Assembly: GCA_024343425.1 (NCBI GenBank)
Contig: BRLC01000019.1
Span: forward strand, 62,001-126,000
Reading direction: 5' to 3'
Source of the DNA: Rhizobiaceae bacterium MnEN-MB40S
GTDB lineage: Bacteria; Pseudomonadota; Alphaproteobacteria; Rhizobiales; Rhizobiaceae
Length of the DNA: 64,000 nt
Of this stretch, positions 44,500 to 52,828 are shown piece after piece. The notes under the pieces are model-generated. The model did not search any database and was not told where the DNA came from. It saw nothing but the letters and a program-made list of their open reading frames with translations. Position 1 is the first letter of the stretch. The number at the start of each line of letters is the position of its first letter. A program made the translations under genes and the position numbers.

Positions 44500-44575
44500 A
44501 TTGGTCTCCTGTCTGTTCCGCCCCTGCGGGGATTTTCGTTGATCTTCCGTCGATCTGTCTCTGCACTCTCGACAA

Positions 44576-44591
44576 TATGGTTGACGCCATA
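44576..44591. promoter_or_regulatory. Candidate IclR operator, site A
   Basis: TATGG-TTGACG-CCATA has perfect 5-bp arms with a 6-bp centre. It lies in the 147-bp divergent promoter between the ABC operon and the IclR gene. It may be bound by the IclR protein; a TTGACG sequence inside it could also be a -35 box. Confidence 0.35.
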
Positions 44592-44600
44592 GACGAAATA

Positions 44601-44620
44601 GCGTCTCATAATATGAACGC
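44601..44620. promoter_or_regulatory. Candidate IclR operator, site B
   Basis: The core TCATA-A-TATGA (44606-44616) is a perfect palindrome, and the GCGT/ACGC flanks extend the symmetry with a 1-base offset. It lies 27 bp before the IclR start, consistent with autoregulation. Confidence 0.4.
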
Positions 44621-44646
44621 ATGTCACATATAGCGGGTTACATTGC

Positions 44647-45435
44647 ATGAAAGTCAAGGCCGAATCTCCGGCGGGCGTGGCTCTTGTCGCCAAGGCCTTC
44701 CAGATTCTCGACATGTTCCAGATTGAAAGTCCGGCCTGGTCGCAGGCCGACCTCGTCCGCGCGACCGGTCTCAACCGGTCCACCGTCAATCGACTCGTGC
44801 GCTTTCTCGCAAGCCATGGCTATCTCGTCCAGATCGGCTCCTCCGGTCAGCACACGCTGGGACTGGCGGCAATCGAACTCGGCAACCGCGCCAGCGCCGG
44901 TTTCAATCTCAGAAAAGTCTGTCAGCCGAGCATGGAGGCTCTCGCAGCGAAAATCAATGAAACCGTTATCCTGAGCGCGCTGGACGCCGCCAATCTCGCC
45001 GCCGTCTGCGTGGATCAGATAGAAGGCCGGCAGGAGGGCCTACGGGTTTTCGAGAGCATCGGATCGCGCTTTCCCCTGCATGCGGGCGCGGCGCCCAAGG
45101 CGATACTCGCCTTTCTACCGGAAGACCTTCAACAGGAGGCGCTGAACCGGGACCTGAAGTCTTATACCGATCACACGGTTGTCGACCGGAAAGCGATCGA
45201 GGAGGCCCTGAAACTGACCCGCGAGCGCGGATATGCGATGTCGAGCGAAGAGACTTTCGAAGGCACGATGGGCATCGCTGCTCCCATTCTCGGTCCGAAC
45301 GGCACGGCTGTGGCGAGCCTCGCCGTCGCTCTTCCGATCACCCGCGCAAAGCCAGAAGCCTGCAAGGTCATCACCGATGAACTGGTGTCGATTGCGGCTG
45401 ACGTGACCCGACATATCAATGGAGGCGCAGCGTGA
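44647..45435 (+). CDS. IclR-family transcriptional regulator
   Basis: The 262-aa protein has an N-terminal winged helix (VALVAKAFQILDMFQ, then LVRATGLNRSTVNRLVRFLA) and the IclR effector domain (TLGLAAIELGNRA, FPLHAGAAPKAILAFLP, GYAMSSEETFEGTMGIAAPI). Such regulators usually sense aromatic or carboxylic acids. It is the first gene of the rightward operon and divergent from the ABC operon, so it probably controls both arms. Confidence 0.92.
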   Translation: MKVKAESPAGVALVAKAFQILDMFQIESPAWSQADLVRATGLNRSTVNRLVRFLASHGYLVQIGSSGQHTLGLAAIELGNRASAGFNLRKVCQPSMEALAAKINETVILSALDAANLAAVCVDQIEGRQEGLRVFESIGSRFPLHAGAAPKAILAFLPEDLQQEALNRDLKSYTDHTVVDRKAIEEALKLTRERGYAMSSEETFEGTMGIAAPILGPNGTAVASLAVALPITRAKPEACKVITDELVSIAADVTRHINGGAA

Positions 45436-46421
45436 CCGCCACCCTTCCCGTTTCAATAGCCGCATGGATTTCCGGCGAAACGCCGGGCGCCGAGCATCTG
45501 ACGTTTTCGACCCGCCCGGCGCCGCGCGCTAAGCCGGGAACGATGATTGTGAGAGTCGCGGCGGCTGCGCTCAATTTCTCCGACATTCTGATGATCGACG
45601 GGGCTTACCAGGTGCGACCGCCCCGCCCTTTCATTCCGGGTCAGGAGATTGCAGGGACCGTGGTCGAGGTATCCGGCGAAAGCGCCTGGAAGCCGGGAGA
45701 CCGGATCGCCAGCAAGGTGTTCTGGGGCGGCTTCTCGGAATTCGCCGAGGTGCGCGAGGACATGGCGATCGCCCTGCCCGAAGATCTTGATTTCGCCAGG
45801 GGCGCGGCACTTCCGGTCTCCTATATGACTGCGATGGTCGCGCTTCACGACAGCGTCGACGTCGGGCCGCAGGACAGCGTGCTTGTCCACGCCGCAGCCG
45901 GCGGGGTTGGCCTGGCCGCCGTCGAGATCGCCCACGCCGCCGGCGCGAAGGTGATTGCAACGGCCGGCAGTTCCGAAAAGCTGGCGCTCGCGAAGGACCA
46001 CGGCGCCGATATCGGCGTCAATTACCGCGACAAGAACTGGAAGGACGCCGTGAAGGACGCGACAGACGGCAAGGGCGCCACGATTGTCGTCGATCCGGTG
46101 GGCGGCGACGTGGCGACCGAAAGCCTGCGCTGCATCGCCCGGCATGGAACGCTCCTGATTGTCGGCTTCGCCTCCGGCAAGATTGCGCAGCTGCCGTCCA
46201 ATTACCTGCTTTTGAAAAGCCTGACGGCGCGCGGCGTGTTGTGGGATCACGACCGTGACGGCCCGATGATCGCGCGGATGACGAAGCGGATTCAGGAGCT
46301 GTTGCAACAGGGAAAGATCAATCCGGTGGTACGTTCCGATTTCAGGCTTGAAGATCTGCCGCAAGCGCTCGATGCGCTGGGTAACCGCAACTCCGTCGGC
46401 AAGCTGGTGCTGACGCTATGA
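45432..46421 (+). CDS. Zinc-independent alcohol dehydrogenase / NADPH:quinone oxidoreductase (MDR)
   Basis: The 329-aa medium-chain reductase has the quinone-oxidoreductase layout: NFSDILMIDGAYQVRPPRPF, PGQEIAGTV, the cofactor motif AAAGGVGLAAVEIAHAAGAKV, and GIAQLPSNYLLLKSL-like C-terminal segments. Zinc-binding cysteines are absent. It could reduce a quinone, enoyl-CoA or enone with NADPH. A GTG start overlaps the IclR stop by 4 bp, indicating coupled translation. Confidence 0.9.
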   Translation: MTATLPVSIAAWISGETPGAEHLTFSTRPAPRAKPGTMIVRVAAAALNFSDILMIDGAYQVRPPRPFIPGQEIAGTVVEVSGESAWKPGDRIASKVFWGGFSEFAEVREDMAIALPEDLDFARGAALPVSYMTAMVALHDSVDVGPQDSVLVHAAAGGVGLAAVEIAHAAGAKVIATAGSSEKLALAKDHGADIGVNYRDKNWKDAVKDATDGKGATIVVDPVGGDVATESLRCIARHGTLLIVGFASGKIAQLPSNYLLLKSLTARGVLWDHDRDGPMIARMTKRIQELLQQGKINPVVRSDFRLEDLPQALDALGNRNSVGKLVLTL

Positions 46422-46431
46422 GGGTCGGACA

Positions 46432-47625
46432 ATGAGCGATAAACCGATCCTGGACGGCATCCGCATTCTCGACCTGACGCGCGTGATGTCGGGTCCCTAC
46501 TGCACGTCGATGCTGGCCGATCTCGGGGCCGAGATCATCAAGATCGAAATGCCGGAAACCGGCGACGAGGCGCGCCATTTCGGACCTTACAAGGACGGTG
46601 AGAGCACCTATTTCATGATGCTCAACCGGGCCAAGAAAAGCGTCACCATCAACATGAAGGATCCGGAAGGCCTTGCGGTGGTCAAGAACCTGATCCCGAA
46701 ATGCGATGTGATCGTCGAGAATTTCCGGCCGGGCGTCATGGCCCGGCTCGGCATGGACGAAGCCTCGGTGCGGGCGCTCAATCCCACGATCGTCTACGCC
46801 AGCATTTCCGGTTTCGGCCAGGACAGCCCCTTGAAGAACTGGCCAGCCTTCGACCTGGTGATTCAGGCCATGAGCGGCATGATGAGCACCACCGGACCGA
46901 AAGGCGGACCGATGACGGCCGTAGGCGAATCGATCGCCGATGTCTGCACCGGCATGTTTGCGGCCTTCGGCATAGTGGCCGCCCTTTTCGACCGCGAACG
47001 CAATGGCAAGGGACGCCATGTCGACGTCGCCATGCTCGATTCCGTCATGGCGATGGAGCTCACGGGCCTTTCCCGCCAGCTCTACTCCGGCGATACGCCG
47101 AAGCCGGCCGGCAATCGCCATCCCGTCACCTACCCGGTCGACAGCTTTCCGACCACCGGCGACGACATCGTGATGGTGTGTTTTTCGCAGGCGGCTTTCC
47201 GGTCTCTGTGCGCGCTGATGGGCGCGCCCGACCTTGCCGATGATCCGCGATTCAAGACCAACGCCGACCGCAACGAGAACGAAGACGAACTGCGCGCGCT
47301 GATCGCCGACTGGACCTGCAATCAGGATCAGGAGGCGCTTGTGACCCGCCTGCAGGAAGCCGGCATCCCGGCCGGCCCCGTCTGGGACCTGAAGGCATTG
47401 ACGGAAAGCGAGCACGCGGCCGCTCGCGGCCTCGTCGTGGGCGGCGCCCACTCGAAATTCGGAAGCGTCCCGCTCGTCCCGCAACCGGTTCGGTTTTCTG
47501 AAGCGCCGGGCGTCAAGGATCCGCACGTGCCGATGCTGGGCGAGGATACGGACGACGTCCTGCAGGATGTGCTCGGACTGGATGAGGACGCCATCGCCGC
47601 CATGAGAAAAAAGAAAATAATCTGA
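46432..47625 (+). CDS. CaiB/BaiF-family CoA-transferase
   Basis: The 397-aa class III CoA-transferase has the family start ILDLTRVMSGPYCTSMLADLGAEIIK (in part here), the catalytic Asp170 in AVGESIADVCTG, and ISGFGQDSP. It transfers CoA between carboxylic acids. It lies 10 bp from the oxidoreductase and 10 bp before the urocanase homologue. A CoA-linked step on a carboxylate in this pathway is therefore likely; the donor and acceptor are unknown. Confidence 0.92.
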   Translation: MSDKPILDGIRILDLTRVMSGPYCTSMLADLGAEIIKIEMPETGDEARHFGPYKDGESTYFMMLNRAKKSVTINMKDPEGLAVVKNLIPKCDVIVENFRPGVMARLGMDEASVRALNPTIVYASISGFGQDSPLKNWPAFDLVIQAMSGMMSTTGPKGGPMTAVGESIADVCTGMFAAFGIVAALFDRERNGKGRHVDVAMLDSVMAMELTGLSRQLYSGDTPKPAGNRHPVTYPVDSFPTTGDDIVMVCFSQAAFRSLCALMGAPDLADDPRFKTNADRNENEDELRALIADWTCNQDQEALVTRLQEAGIPAGPVWDLKALTESEHAAARGLVVGGAHSKFGSVPLVPQPVRFSEAPGVKDPHVPMLGEDTDDVLQDVLGLDEDAIAAMRKKKII

Positions 47626-47634
47626 GGTGAGGAA

Positions 47635-49314
47635 ATGAACACCAACCTGTCGAACACGCGGATTGTTCGCGCGCCAAGGGGCGCGGAACTGAACGCCAAG
47701 AGCTGGCAGACCGAAGGCCCGCTACGCCTGCTGATGAACAATCTCGACCCGGAAGTCGCGGAACGGCCCCAGGACCTGGTGGTCTATGGCGGCATCGGCC
47801 GGGCGGCGCGGGACTGGAAATCCTTCGACGCGATCGTCCAGCAACTGAAGGATCTTGAAAGCGACGAAACGCTGCTGGTCCAGTCCGGCAAGCCGGTCGG
47901 CGTGTTGCGCACCCACAGGGGCGCGCCGCGGGTGCTGATCGCCAACGGGAATCTCGTGCCGCACTGGGCGACCTGGGAGAAATTCCACGAACTCGACCGG
48001 CTGGGGCTGACCATGTTCGGACAGATGACGGCCGGCTCCTGGCTCTATATCGGCAGCCAGGGGATCGTTCAGGGCACCTTCGAAACCTTCTCCGAAATCG
48101 GCCGCCGGCATTTCGGCGGCGAGACCGCCGGACGTCTTGTGATGACCGGCGGACTTGGCGGCATGGGCGGCGCCCAGCCGCTTGCCGCGACCATGGCCGG
48201 ATTCAACGCCATCGTCGCCGAGTGCCAGCCGAGCAAGATCGAATTCCGCCTGCGCTCAGGCTATCTCGACACGCAAGCCGCAAACCTTTCTGAAGCGCTC
48301 GCCATGATCGAAAAGGCCAACGCCGACGGGAAGCCGCTGTCCGTCGCGGTGCCCGGCAATGTCATCGACATGCTGGAGAAAACGCAACGCCTGGGCATAA
48401 CGCCGGACGTGCTGACGGACCAGACCTCGGCGCATGATCCGGTCAACGGCTACCTGCCCCATGGCTGGACGCTCGAAAAGTGGGAGAGCATGCGCGAGAG
48501 CGACCCCGACGCGGTATCCAAAGCGGCCAAGGAAAGCATGGCGCGGCATGTCGGCCTGATGCTCGATTTCGAGGAGAAAGGCGCCATCGTTCTCGAATAC
48601 GGCAACAATCTGCGGGCCATGGCGCAAGAGGCGGGCGCCGAAAACGCATTCGGCTTCCCCGGCTTCGTGGAAGCCTATGTCCGGCCGCTCTTCTGCCGGG
48701 GCAAGGGACCGTTTCGCTGGGTGGCGCTCTCCGGCGATCCGGAAGACATCTACAAGACCGATGCGAAGGTGCGGGAACTGATGCCGGACGATGCGTTCCT
48801 GCACACCTGGCTCGACAAGGCGCGCAAGCACATCAGGTTCCAGGGCCTGCCGTCGCGCATATGCTGGGTCGGTCTCGGCGACCGGCATCGCCTCGGCCTC
48901 GCCTTCAACGAGATGGTGCGCAACGGCGAATTGTCGGCGCCGGTGGTGATCGGCCGCGACCACATGGACAGCGGCTCCGTCGCCAGCCCCAATCGCGAGA
49001 CGGAAGGCATGAAGGACGGATCGGATGCGATCTCCGACTGGCCCATTCTCAACGCGCTCATGAACGCCGCCAACGGCGCGACCTGGGTCTCCTTCCACCA
49101 TGGCGGCGGAATGGGGATGGGCTATTCACAGCACGCCGGCATCGCCCTTGTCGCAGACGGCTCGGAAGAAGCCGACGCCATGATCGAACGCACGCTGTGG
49201 AACGACCCCGCAAGCGGGGTCATCCGCCATGCGGACGCCGGCTATGAATCGGCGATCGAATGCGCCGAGGAATTCGGACTGAACATCCCCATGCCGCAGC
49301 GTCGAACGCCGTAA
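47635..49314 (+). CDS. hutU: Urocanate hydratase homologue (HutU family), outside a hut operon
   Basis: The 559-aa protein is full length for urocanase. It has the NAD-binding segments [13 protein letters not shown] and [14 protein letters not shown], Cys410 in SRICWVGLG (the active-site cysteine numbering of the Pseudomonas enzyme, from memory) and [20 protein letters not shown]. The segment [14 protein letters not shown] differs from the ALHGNAAE-type sequence of standard HutU. It would hydrate urocanate, or a related imidazole acrylate, to an imidazolone product. No hutH, hutI or hutG is nearby; instead a CoA-transferase precedes it. Its stop lies in a hairpin shared with the convergent secretion gene. 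Confidence 0.9.
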   Translation: MNTNLSNTRIVRAPRGAELNAKSWQTEGPLRLLMNNLDPEVAERPQDLVVYGGIGRAARDWKSFDAIVQQLKDLESDETLLVQSGKPVGVLRTHRGAPRVLIANGNLVPHWATWEKFHELDRLGLTMFGQMTAGSWLYIGSQGIVQGTFETFSEIGRRHFGGETAGRLVMTGGLGGMGGAQPLAATMAGFNAIVAECQPSKIEFRLRSGYLDTQAANLSEALAMIEKANADGKPLSVAVPGNVIDMLEKTQRLGITPDVLTDQTSAHDPVNGYLPHGWTLEKWESMRESDPDAVSKAAKESMARHVGLMLDFEEKGAIVLEYGNNLRAMAQEAGAENAFGFPGFVEAYVRPLFCRGKGPFRWVALSGDPEDIYKTDAKVRELMPDDAFLHTWLDKARKHIRFQGLPSRICWVGLGDRHRLGLAFNEMVRNGELSAPVVIGRDHMDSGSVASPNRETEGMKDGSDAISDWPILNALMNAANGATWVSFHHGGGMGMGYSQHAGIALVADGSEEADAMIERTLWNDPASGVIRHADAGYESAIECAEEFGLNIPMPQRRTP

Positions 49315-49324
49315 TCAGCGTTCG
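49303..49324. terminator. Hairpin shared by convergent genes (urocanase / secretion MFP)
   Basis: CGAACGC and GCGTTCG form a perfect 7-bp stem with an 8-nt loop (CGTAATCA) that contains the stop codons of both convergent genes. It has the place of a bidirectional terminator, but no T tract follows on either side. Confidence 0.4.
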
Positions 49325-50622
49325 CGCAGGGCGTGGGCGATCTGGTCGGTCATCGGCTTGACCAGATAGGACAGGACGTTGCGGTCTTCGGTCTTGATGA
49401 AAACCTCGACCGGCATGCCGGGAATCAGCGGCTTGTCGCCAAGTCGGGAGATTTCATCTCCGCCGATTGCAAGGCGCATATTGTAGAACCCCTGACCGGT
49501 CGTCTCGTCGAAGACCAGATCCGGCGAAATGGTCTGCACCGAGGCTGCAAGCGTCGGCGTGGTGCGCTGGTTGAAGCTCGGGAAACGCAAGGTCGCCTCC
49601 TGCCCCGGCGCGAGCTGGTCGATACTGACAGGAGACACCGGCGCTTCGACCACAAGGACGTCCGCGCCCGGCACGATCTGCATGACCGTCTGGCCAGCGC
49701 CGATCACGCCGCCCACCGTGTGCATGCCGAGCGCATGCACGTATCCGGATTTCGGCGCGCGCAATTCGTTGCGCGTCAGGCGATCCTCGGCGTCCACTTT
49801 CCGCTCTTCCAGCCTGGCGATTTCAGTGCGGACCTGGTCCAGCAGCTCCAGCGTTTCTGCGCGAAAATCCTCGTCGATCCGGATTTCCTGGACGCGGCGC
49901 TCGCTGATCGCCTCTTTGGCTTCGGCGATCGCCGCCGTCAGGCCGCCATGCTCGCCGAAAAGTTGCGCGCGCGTACGCTGCAACGCCGTGACGCGACTTT
50001 GCTGGACGAGCTGCTGTTGCAGCAGATGCTCGAGGTCGACCAGTTCCTTTTCGACCAGTTCGATTTCCTGCACCTTCGCGGTGAGTTGCGCCTCGAACCC
50101 CTCGATCTTCTTGTTGATCTGGTCGATCTGGTCCGTCAGTTGGTGTTTGCGACCTTCGCGGCTCTGGCGGCGGGCGTCCATGAGATGGACCTGGTGCTCC
50201 TCATGGCGCGACCGCGCCGTTTCCGTCTGGCCGGGGTCGCCTGCCGGAATAGCGAGATCCGGAAGACCGTCGCGCTCGGCCTTCAACCGTAACTTCTTTG
50301 CATGCAGAGACTCCAGCTGCTGCGTCAGCGATGCGACCTCGGCGCGCGTGACCGTATCGTCCAGAACCAGCAGCAGTTCGCCGGCCTGGACGTAGTCGCC
50401 GTCGCTGACATGGATGTCGCGAACGATGCCGCCCTCCTTGTGCTGGATCGCCTTGATCCTGGATTCAACGACGAGGGTTCCGGGCGCAACGACGGCGCCC
50501 GAGATTTCCGTGAAAGCGGCCCAGCTTCCCACCCCGACCGTCAGGGCGAGAACAACCACGAAAGCGGCCGTCAGATGACTGCGTATGCTTTTGGTGAATG
50601 CGCTTGCAGTTTCCTTGGTCAT
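49315..50622 (-). CDS. Type I secretion membrane fusion protein (HlyD/PrsE family)
   Basis: The 435-aa inner-membrane protein has one N-terminal membrane helix (LTAAFVVVLALTVGVGSWAAF), a biotinyl-lipoyl-like strand pair (PGTLVVESRIKAIQHKEGG, in part), long coiled coils from about residue 75 to 290, and the C-terminal HlyD signature region (GMPVEVFIKTEDRNVLSYLVKP). It bridges the ABC exporter and an outer-membrane channel. The start at 50622 follows GGAGGCAGGAGA and overlaps the exporter stop by 4 bp. No TolC-type gene is in the window. Confidence 0.92.
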   Translation of the reverse strand: MTKETASAFTKSIRSHLTAAFVVVLALTVGVGSWAAFTEISGAVVAPGTLVVESRIKAIQHKEGGIVRDIHVSDGDYVQAGELLLVLDDTVTRAEVASLTQQLESLHAKKLRLKAERDGLPDLAIPAGDPGQTETARSRHEEHQVHLMDARRQSREGRKHQLTDQIDQINKKIEGFEAQLTAKVQEIELVEKELVDLEHLLQQQLVQQSRVTALQRTRAQLFGEHGGLTAAIAEAKEAISERRVQEIRIDEDFRAETLELLDQVRTEIARLEERKVDAEDRLTRNELRAPKSGYVHALGMHTVGGVIGAGQTVMQIVPGADVLVVEAPVSPVSIDQLAPGQEATLRFPSFNQRTTPTLAASVQTISPDLVFDETTGQGFYNMRLAIGGDEISRLGDKPLIPGMPVEVFIKTEDRNVLSYLVKPMTDQIAHALRER

Positions 50623-52406
50623 TCTCCTGCCTCCTTGACGGCTTCCACCGGCCGGACAAACTTCTGCCGGGGCCCGAACGCCGCCACCTGACCGTCTCTC
50701 AGGCACAGCACCTTGTTGCTGACGGCCATGGCCGACGGACGATGGGATACGATGATGACGATCGAGCCTTTCTCGCGCAGGGCCTTGATAGCCTCTGTCA
50801 GCGCCGCTTCTCCATTGGCGTCGAGATTGGAGTTCGGCTCGTCGAGAATGACGACGAAGGGATCGCCGAACAGCGCCCTGGCGAGCGCGATGCGCTGCCT
50901 CTGGCCGCCCGAGAGCGAATAGCCCGCCGATCCGATGACCGTATTGTAGCCGTCCGGCAGACCCACGATCAGGTCATGGACGCCAGCGAGACGGGCGGCC
51001 TCGACAATGGCCGCCGGATCCGCCTCCCCGTCGAACCGCGCGATATTCGCAGCGACGGTTCCGTCGAAAAGCTGGATGTCCTGCGGCAGGTAGCCGATGA
51101 AGGCGCCGATCCGGTCGTCGGCCCACTGCTCGAGTTCCGCTCCGTCGAAACGCACGTCGCCCGACATTCGCGGGATCGCGCCGGCGATGCCCCGCACCAG
51201 TGTCGATTTGCCCGATCCCGAGGGGCCGACGACCGCCAGCGCGTCGCCTGCCTCAAGATCGAAGGTCGCCGCTTTCACGACGGCCTGGCCGTCCGGACCG
51301 CATGTGAAGCGGTCGAGTTTCAGCGACTTGTTGGGCAAGGGCAGCGGAATGAGACCGGAAGCGCCCTCATTCTCGCGCAGGATCTTGCGCAGCTGGCCGA
51401 GGCTTCTGCGCGCCGTCACGAAGACCGGCCAGTTGCCGATCGCCGCTTCCACCGGCGCAAGCGCGCGCGCCGTCATGATGGAGGCCGCGATCATCACCCC
51501 GGCAGAGATCTCCTGCTGGATGACGAGCCAGGCGCCGACGGCGAGCATGGCGGACTGAAGCACCATGCGCGTGCTCTTGATCATGGTGGAGAACAACGAC
51601 GACCAGTCCGCCGCGTGGCGCTGTTTGTCCAGGTAGTCGGTATTGCTGTCGGTCCAGCGGGCCGTCAGCGCGCCAGACATTCCCATGGCCTGGATCGCTT
51701 CCGCGTTGCGGCGGGACTCCTCGATGCTGGAGGTGCGCCGGCCAGCCGTCTGCATGGCGCTTTTCACAGCCTTGCGCGCGATAAGCTCGTTGATGATGAT
51801 CAGGGTGAAAATGATCGCCGCGCCGGCAAGGGCGACGTAGCCGAGGAGGCTGGCGAACAGGAAGACAATTCCCAGATAGAACGGCAGCCAGGGCATGTCG
51901 AAGATCGCCGCCGGACCGGATCCGGCGAGGAATGCGCGGACATTGTCGAGATCCTGAACGGGTCTGATCGCCGCGCCCTTCGCGCCGAACCTGACAGGCA
52001 AAAATGTCGATGTCCGGAACGCCAGACCCGACAGGCTGTTGTCCACGTCCTGGCTGATCCGGGTGAAAATGCGGCTTCTCAATCCGTCGAGCAGCGCCAT
52101 GAAACCGAAGAGCGCCAGCACCAGCCCGGACAGGGTGACCAGCGTCGGCACAGAGCCGCTCGCAAGCACCCGGTCATAGATCTGCAGCATGAAGATCGGT
52201 CCAGTCAGCATCAGAAGGTTGATGACGGCGCTGACGACGGCGACGCCGGTGAAGCAGCCGCGCAGCGACCGGAAGGCGTCTCCCACCGGATCGGCGCTCT
52301 TGCCGGTCGGCGCACTCGCGCCTGGCGCGCTTCGAGGCGCATCCTTGCCTGAAACAGGCGCGAATGCAGCGCCTTCAATCGGCGTCGGATTCCCTGCCAT
52401 TGACAT
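50619..52406 (-). CDS. Type I secretion ABC exporter (PrsD/AprD family)
   Basis: The 595-aa protein fuses a transmembrane domain (about residues 60-320; MLTGPIFMLQIYDRVLASGS, ALFGFMALLDGLRSRIF) to an ATPase with Walker A GPSGSGKSTLVRGIAG, signature YSLSGGQRQRIALARALFG and Walker B VVILDEPNSNLD. The layout is that of exporters for RTX proteases and lipases; no C39 peptidase domain is present. It starts the leftward two-gene operon, divergent from the two RTX genes that are its obvious cargo. Confidence 0.93.
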   Translation of the reverse strand: MSMAGNPTPIEGAAFAPVSGKDAPRSAPGASAPTGKSADPVGDAFRSLRGCFTGVAVVSAVINLLMLTGPIFMLQIYDRVLASGSVPTLVTLSGLVLALFGFMALLDGLRSRIFTRISQDVDNSLSGLAFRTSTFLPVRFGAKGAAIRPVQDLDNVRAFLAGSGPAAIFDMPWLPFYLGIVFLFASLLGYVALAGAAIIFTLIIINELIARKAVKSAMQTAGRRTSSIEESRRNAEAIQAMGMSGALTARWTDSNTDYLDKQRHAADWSSLFSTMIKSTRMVLQSAMLAVGAWLVIQQEISAGVMIAASIMTARALAPVEAAIGNWPVFVTARRSLGQLRKILRENEGASGLIPLPLPNKSLKLDRFTCGPDGQAVVKAATFDLEAGDALAVVGPSGSGKSTLVRGIAGAIPRMSGDVRFDGAELEQWADDRIGAFIGYLPQDIQLFDGTVAANIARFDGEADPAAIVEAARLAGVHDLIVGLPDGYNTVIGSAGYSLSGGQRQRIALARALFGDPFVVILDEPNSNLDANGEAALTEAIKALREKGSIVIIVSHRPSAMAVSNKVLCLRDGQVAAFGPRQKFVRPVEAVKEAGE

Positions 52407-52828
52407 GATCCCGTGCTCCCATCGGTTTGGGTAGGCTCGCTCAAAACGAGCAGCTCATGGCACCCATATGGTTTAACCTGCGGTTGAGCGCCATCGGTTT
52501 TTCCTTAAACTTTGGTAAGCTCGACGTCCGGATTGAAACAGTCTTCGACTGCGCATTCGCTGATTGTCGGGACGGAGCGATTCTCCGGCCAAGACCCGTT
52601 TCGAGTGTCGTCGACGGCTGTGTCCGATGCTCGGCGCAGCGCATTTGATGCACATAGTGCGCGTAGAATTACATGGCCATTAAGGCTGGATTAATTCTCA
52701 TCCACAAACCCGCAAACCGGATTGCCCGACCCCGTGGTTCAGCATAACTCAGCAGCCATACAGACGCGCATAAGCCAGCAAAATTCACACAGTCACCAAA
52801 CATGGAATTCGAGAAGGATCGTATAATC
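52407..52828. other. Divergent promoter region between secretion and RTX genes
   Basis: This 422-bp intergenic stretch must hold the promoters for the leftward secretion operon and the rightward RTX genes. I see a small hairpin (GCTCG/CGAGC at 52437-52453) close to the exporter start and somewhat AT-rich sequence from about 52660 to 52800. No clear -35/-10 pair, known operator or RNA gene is visible, and the short frames inside show no protein-like sequence. Confidence 0.4.
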
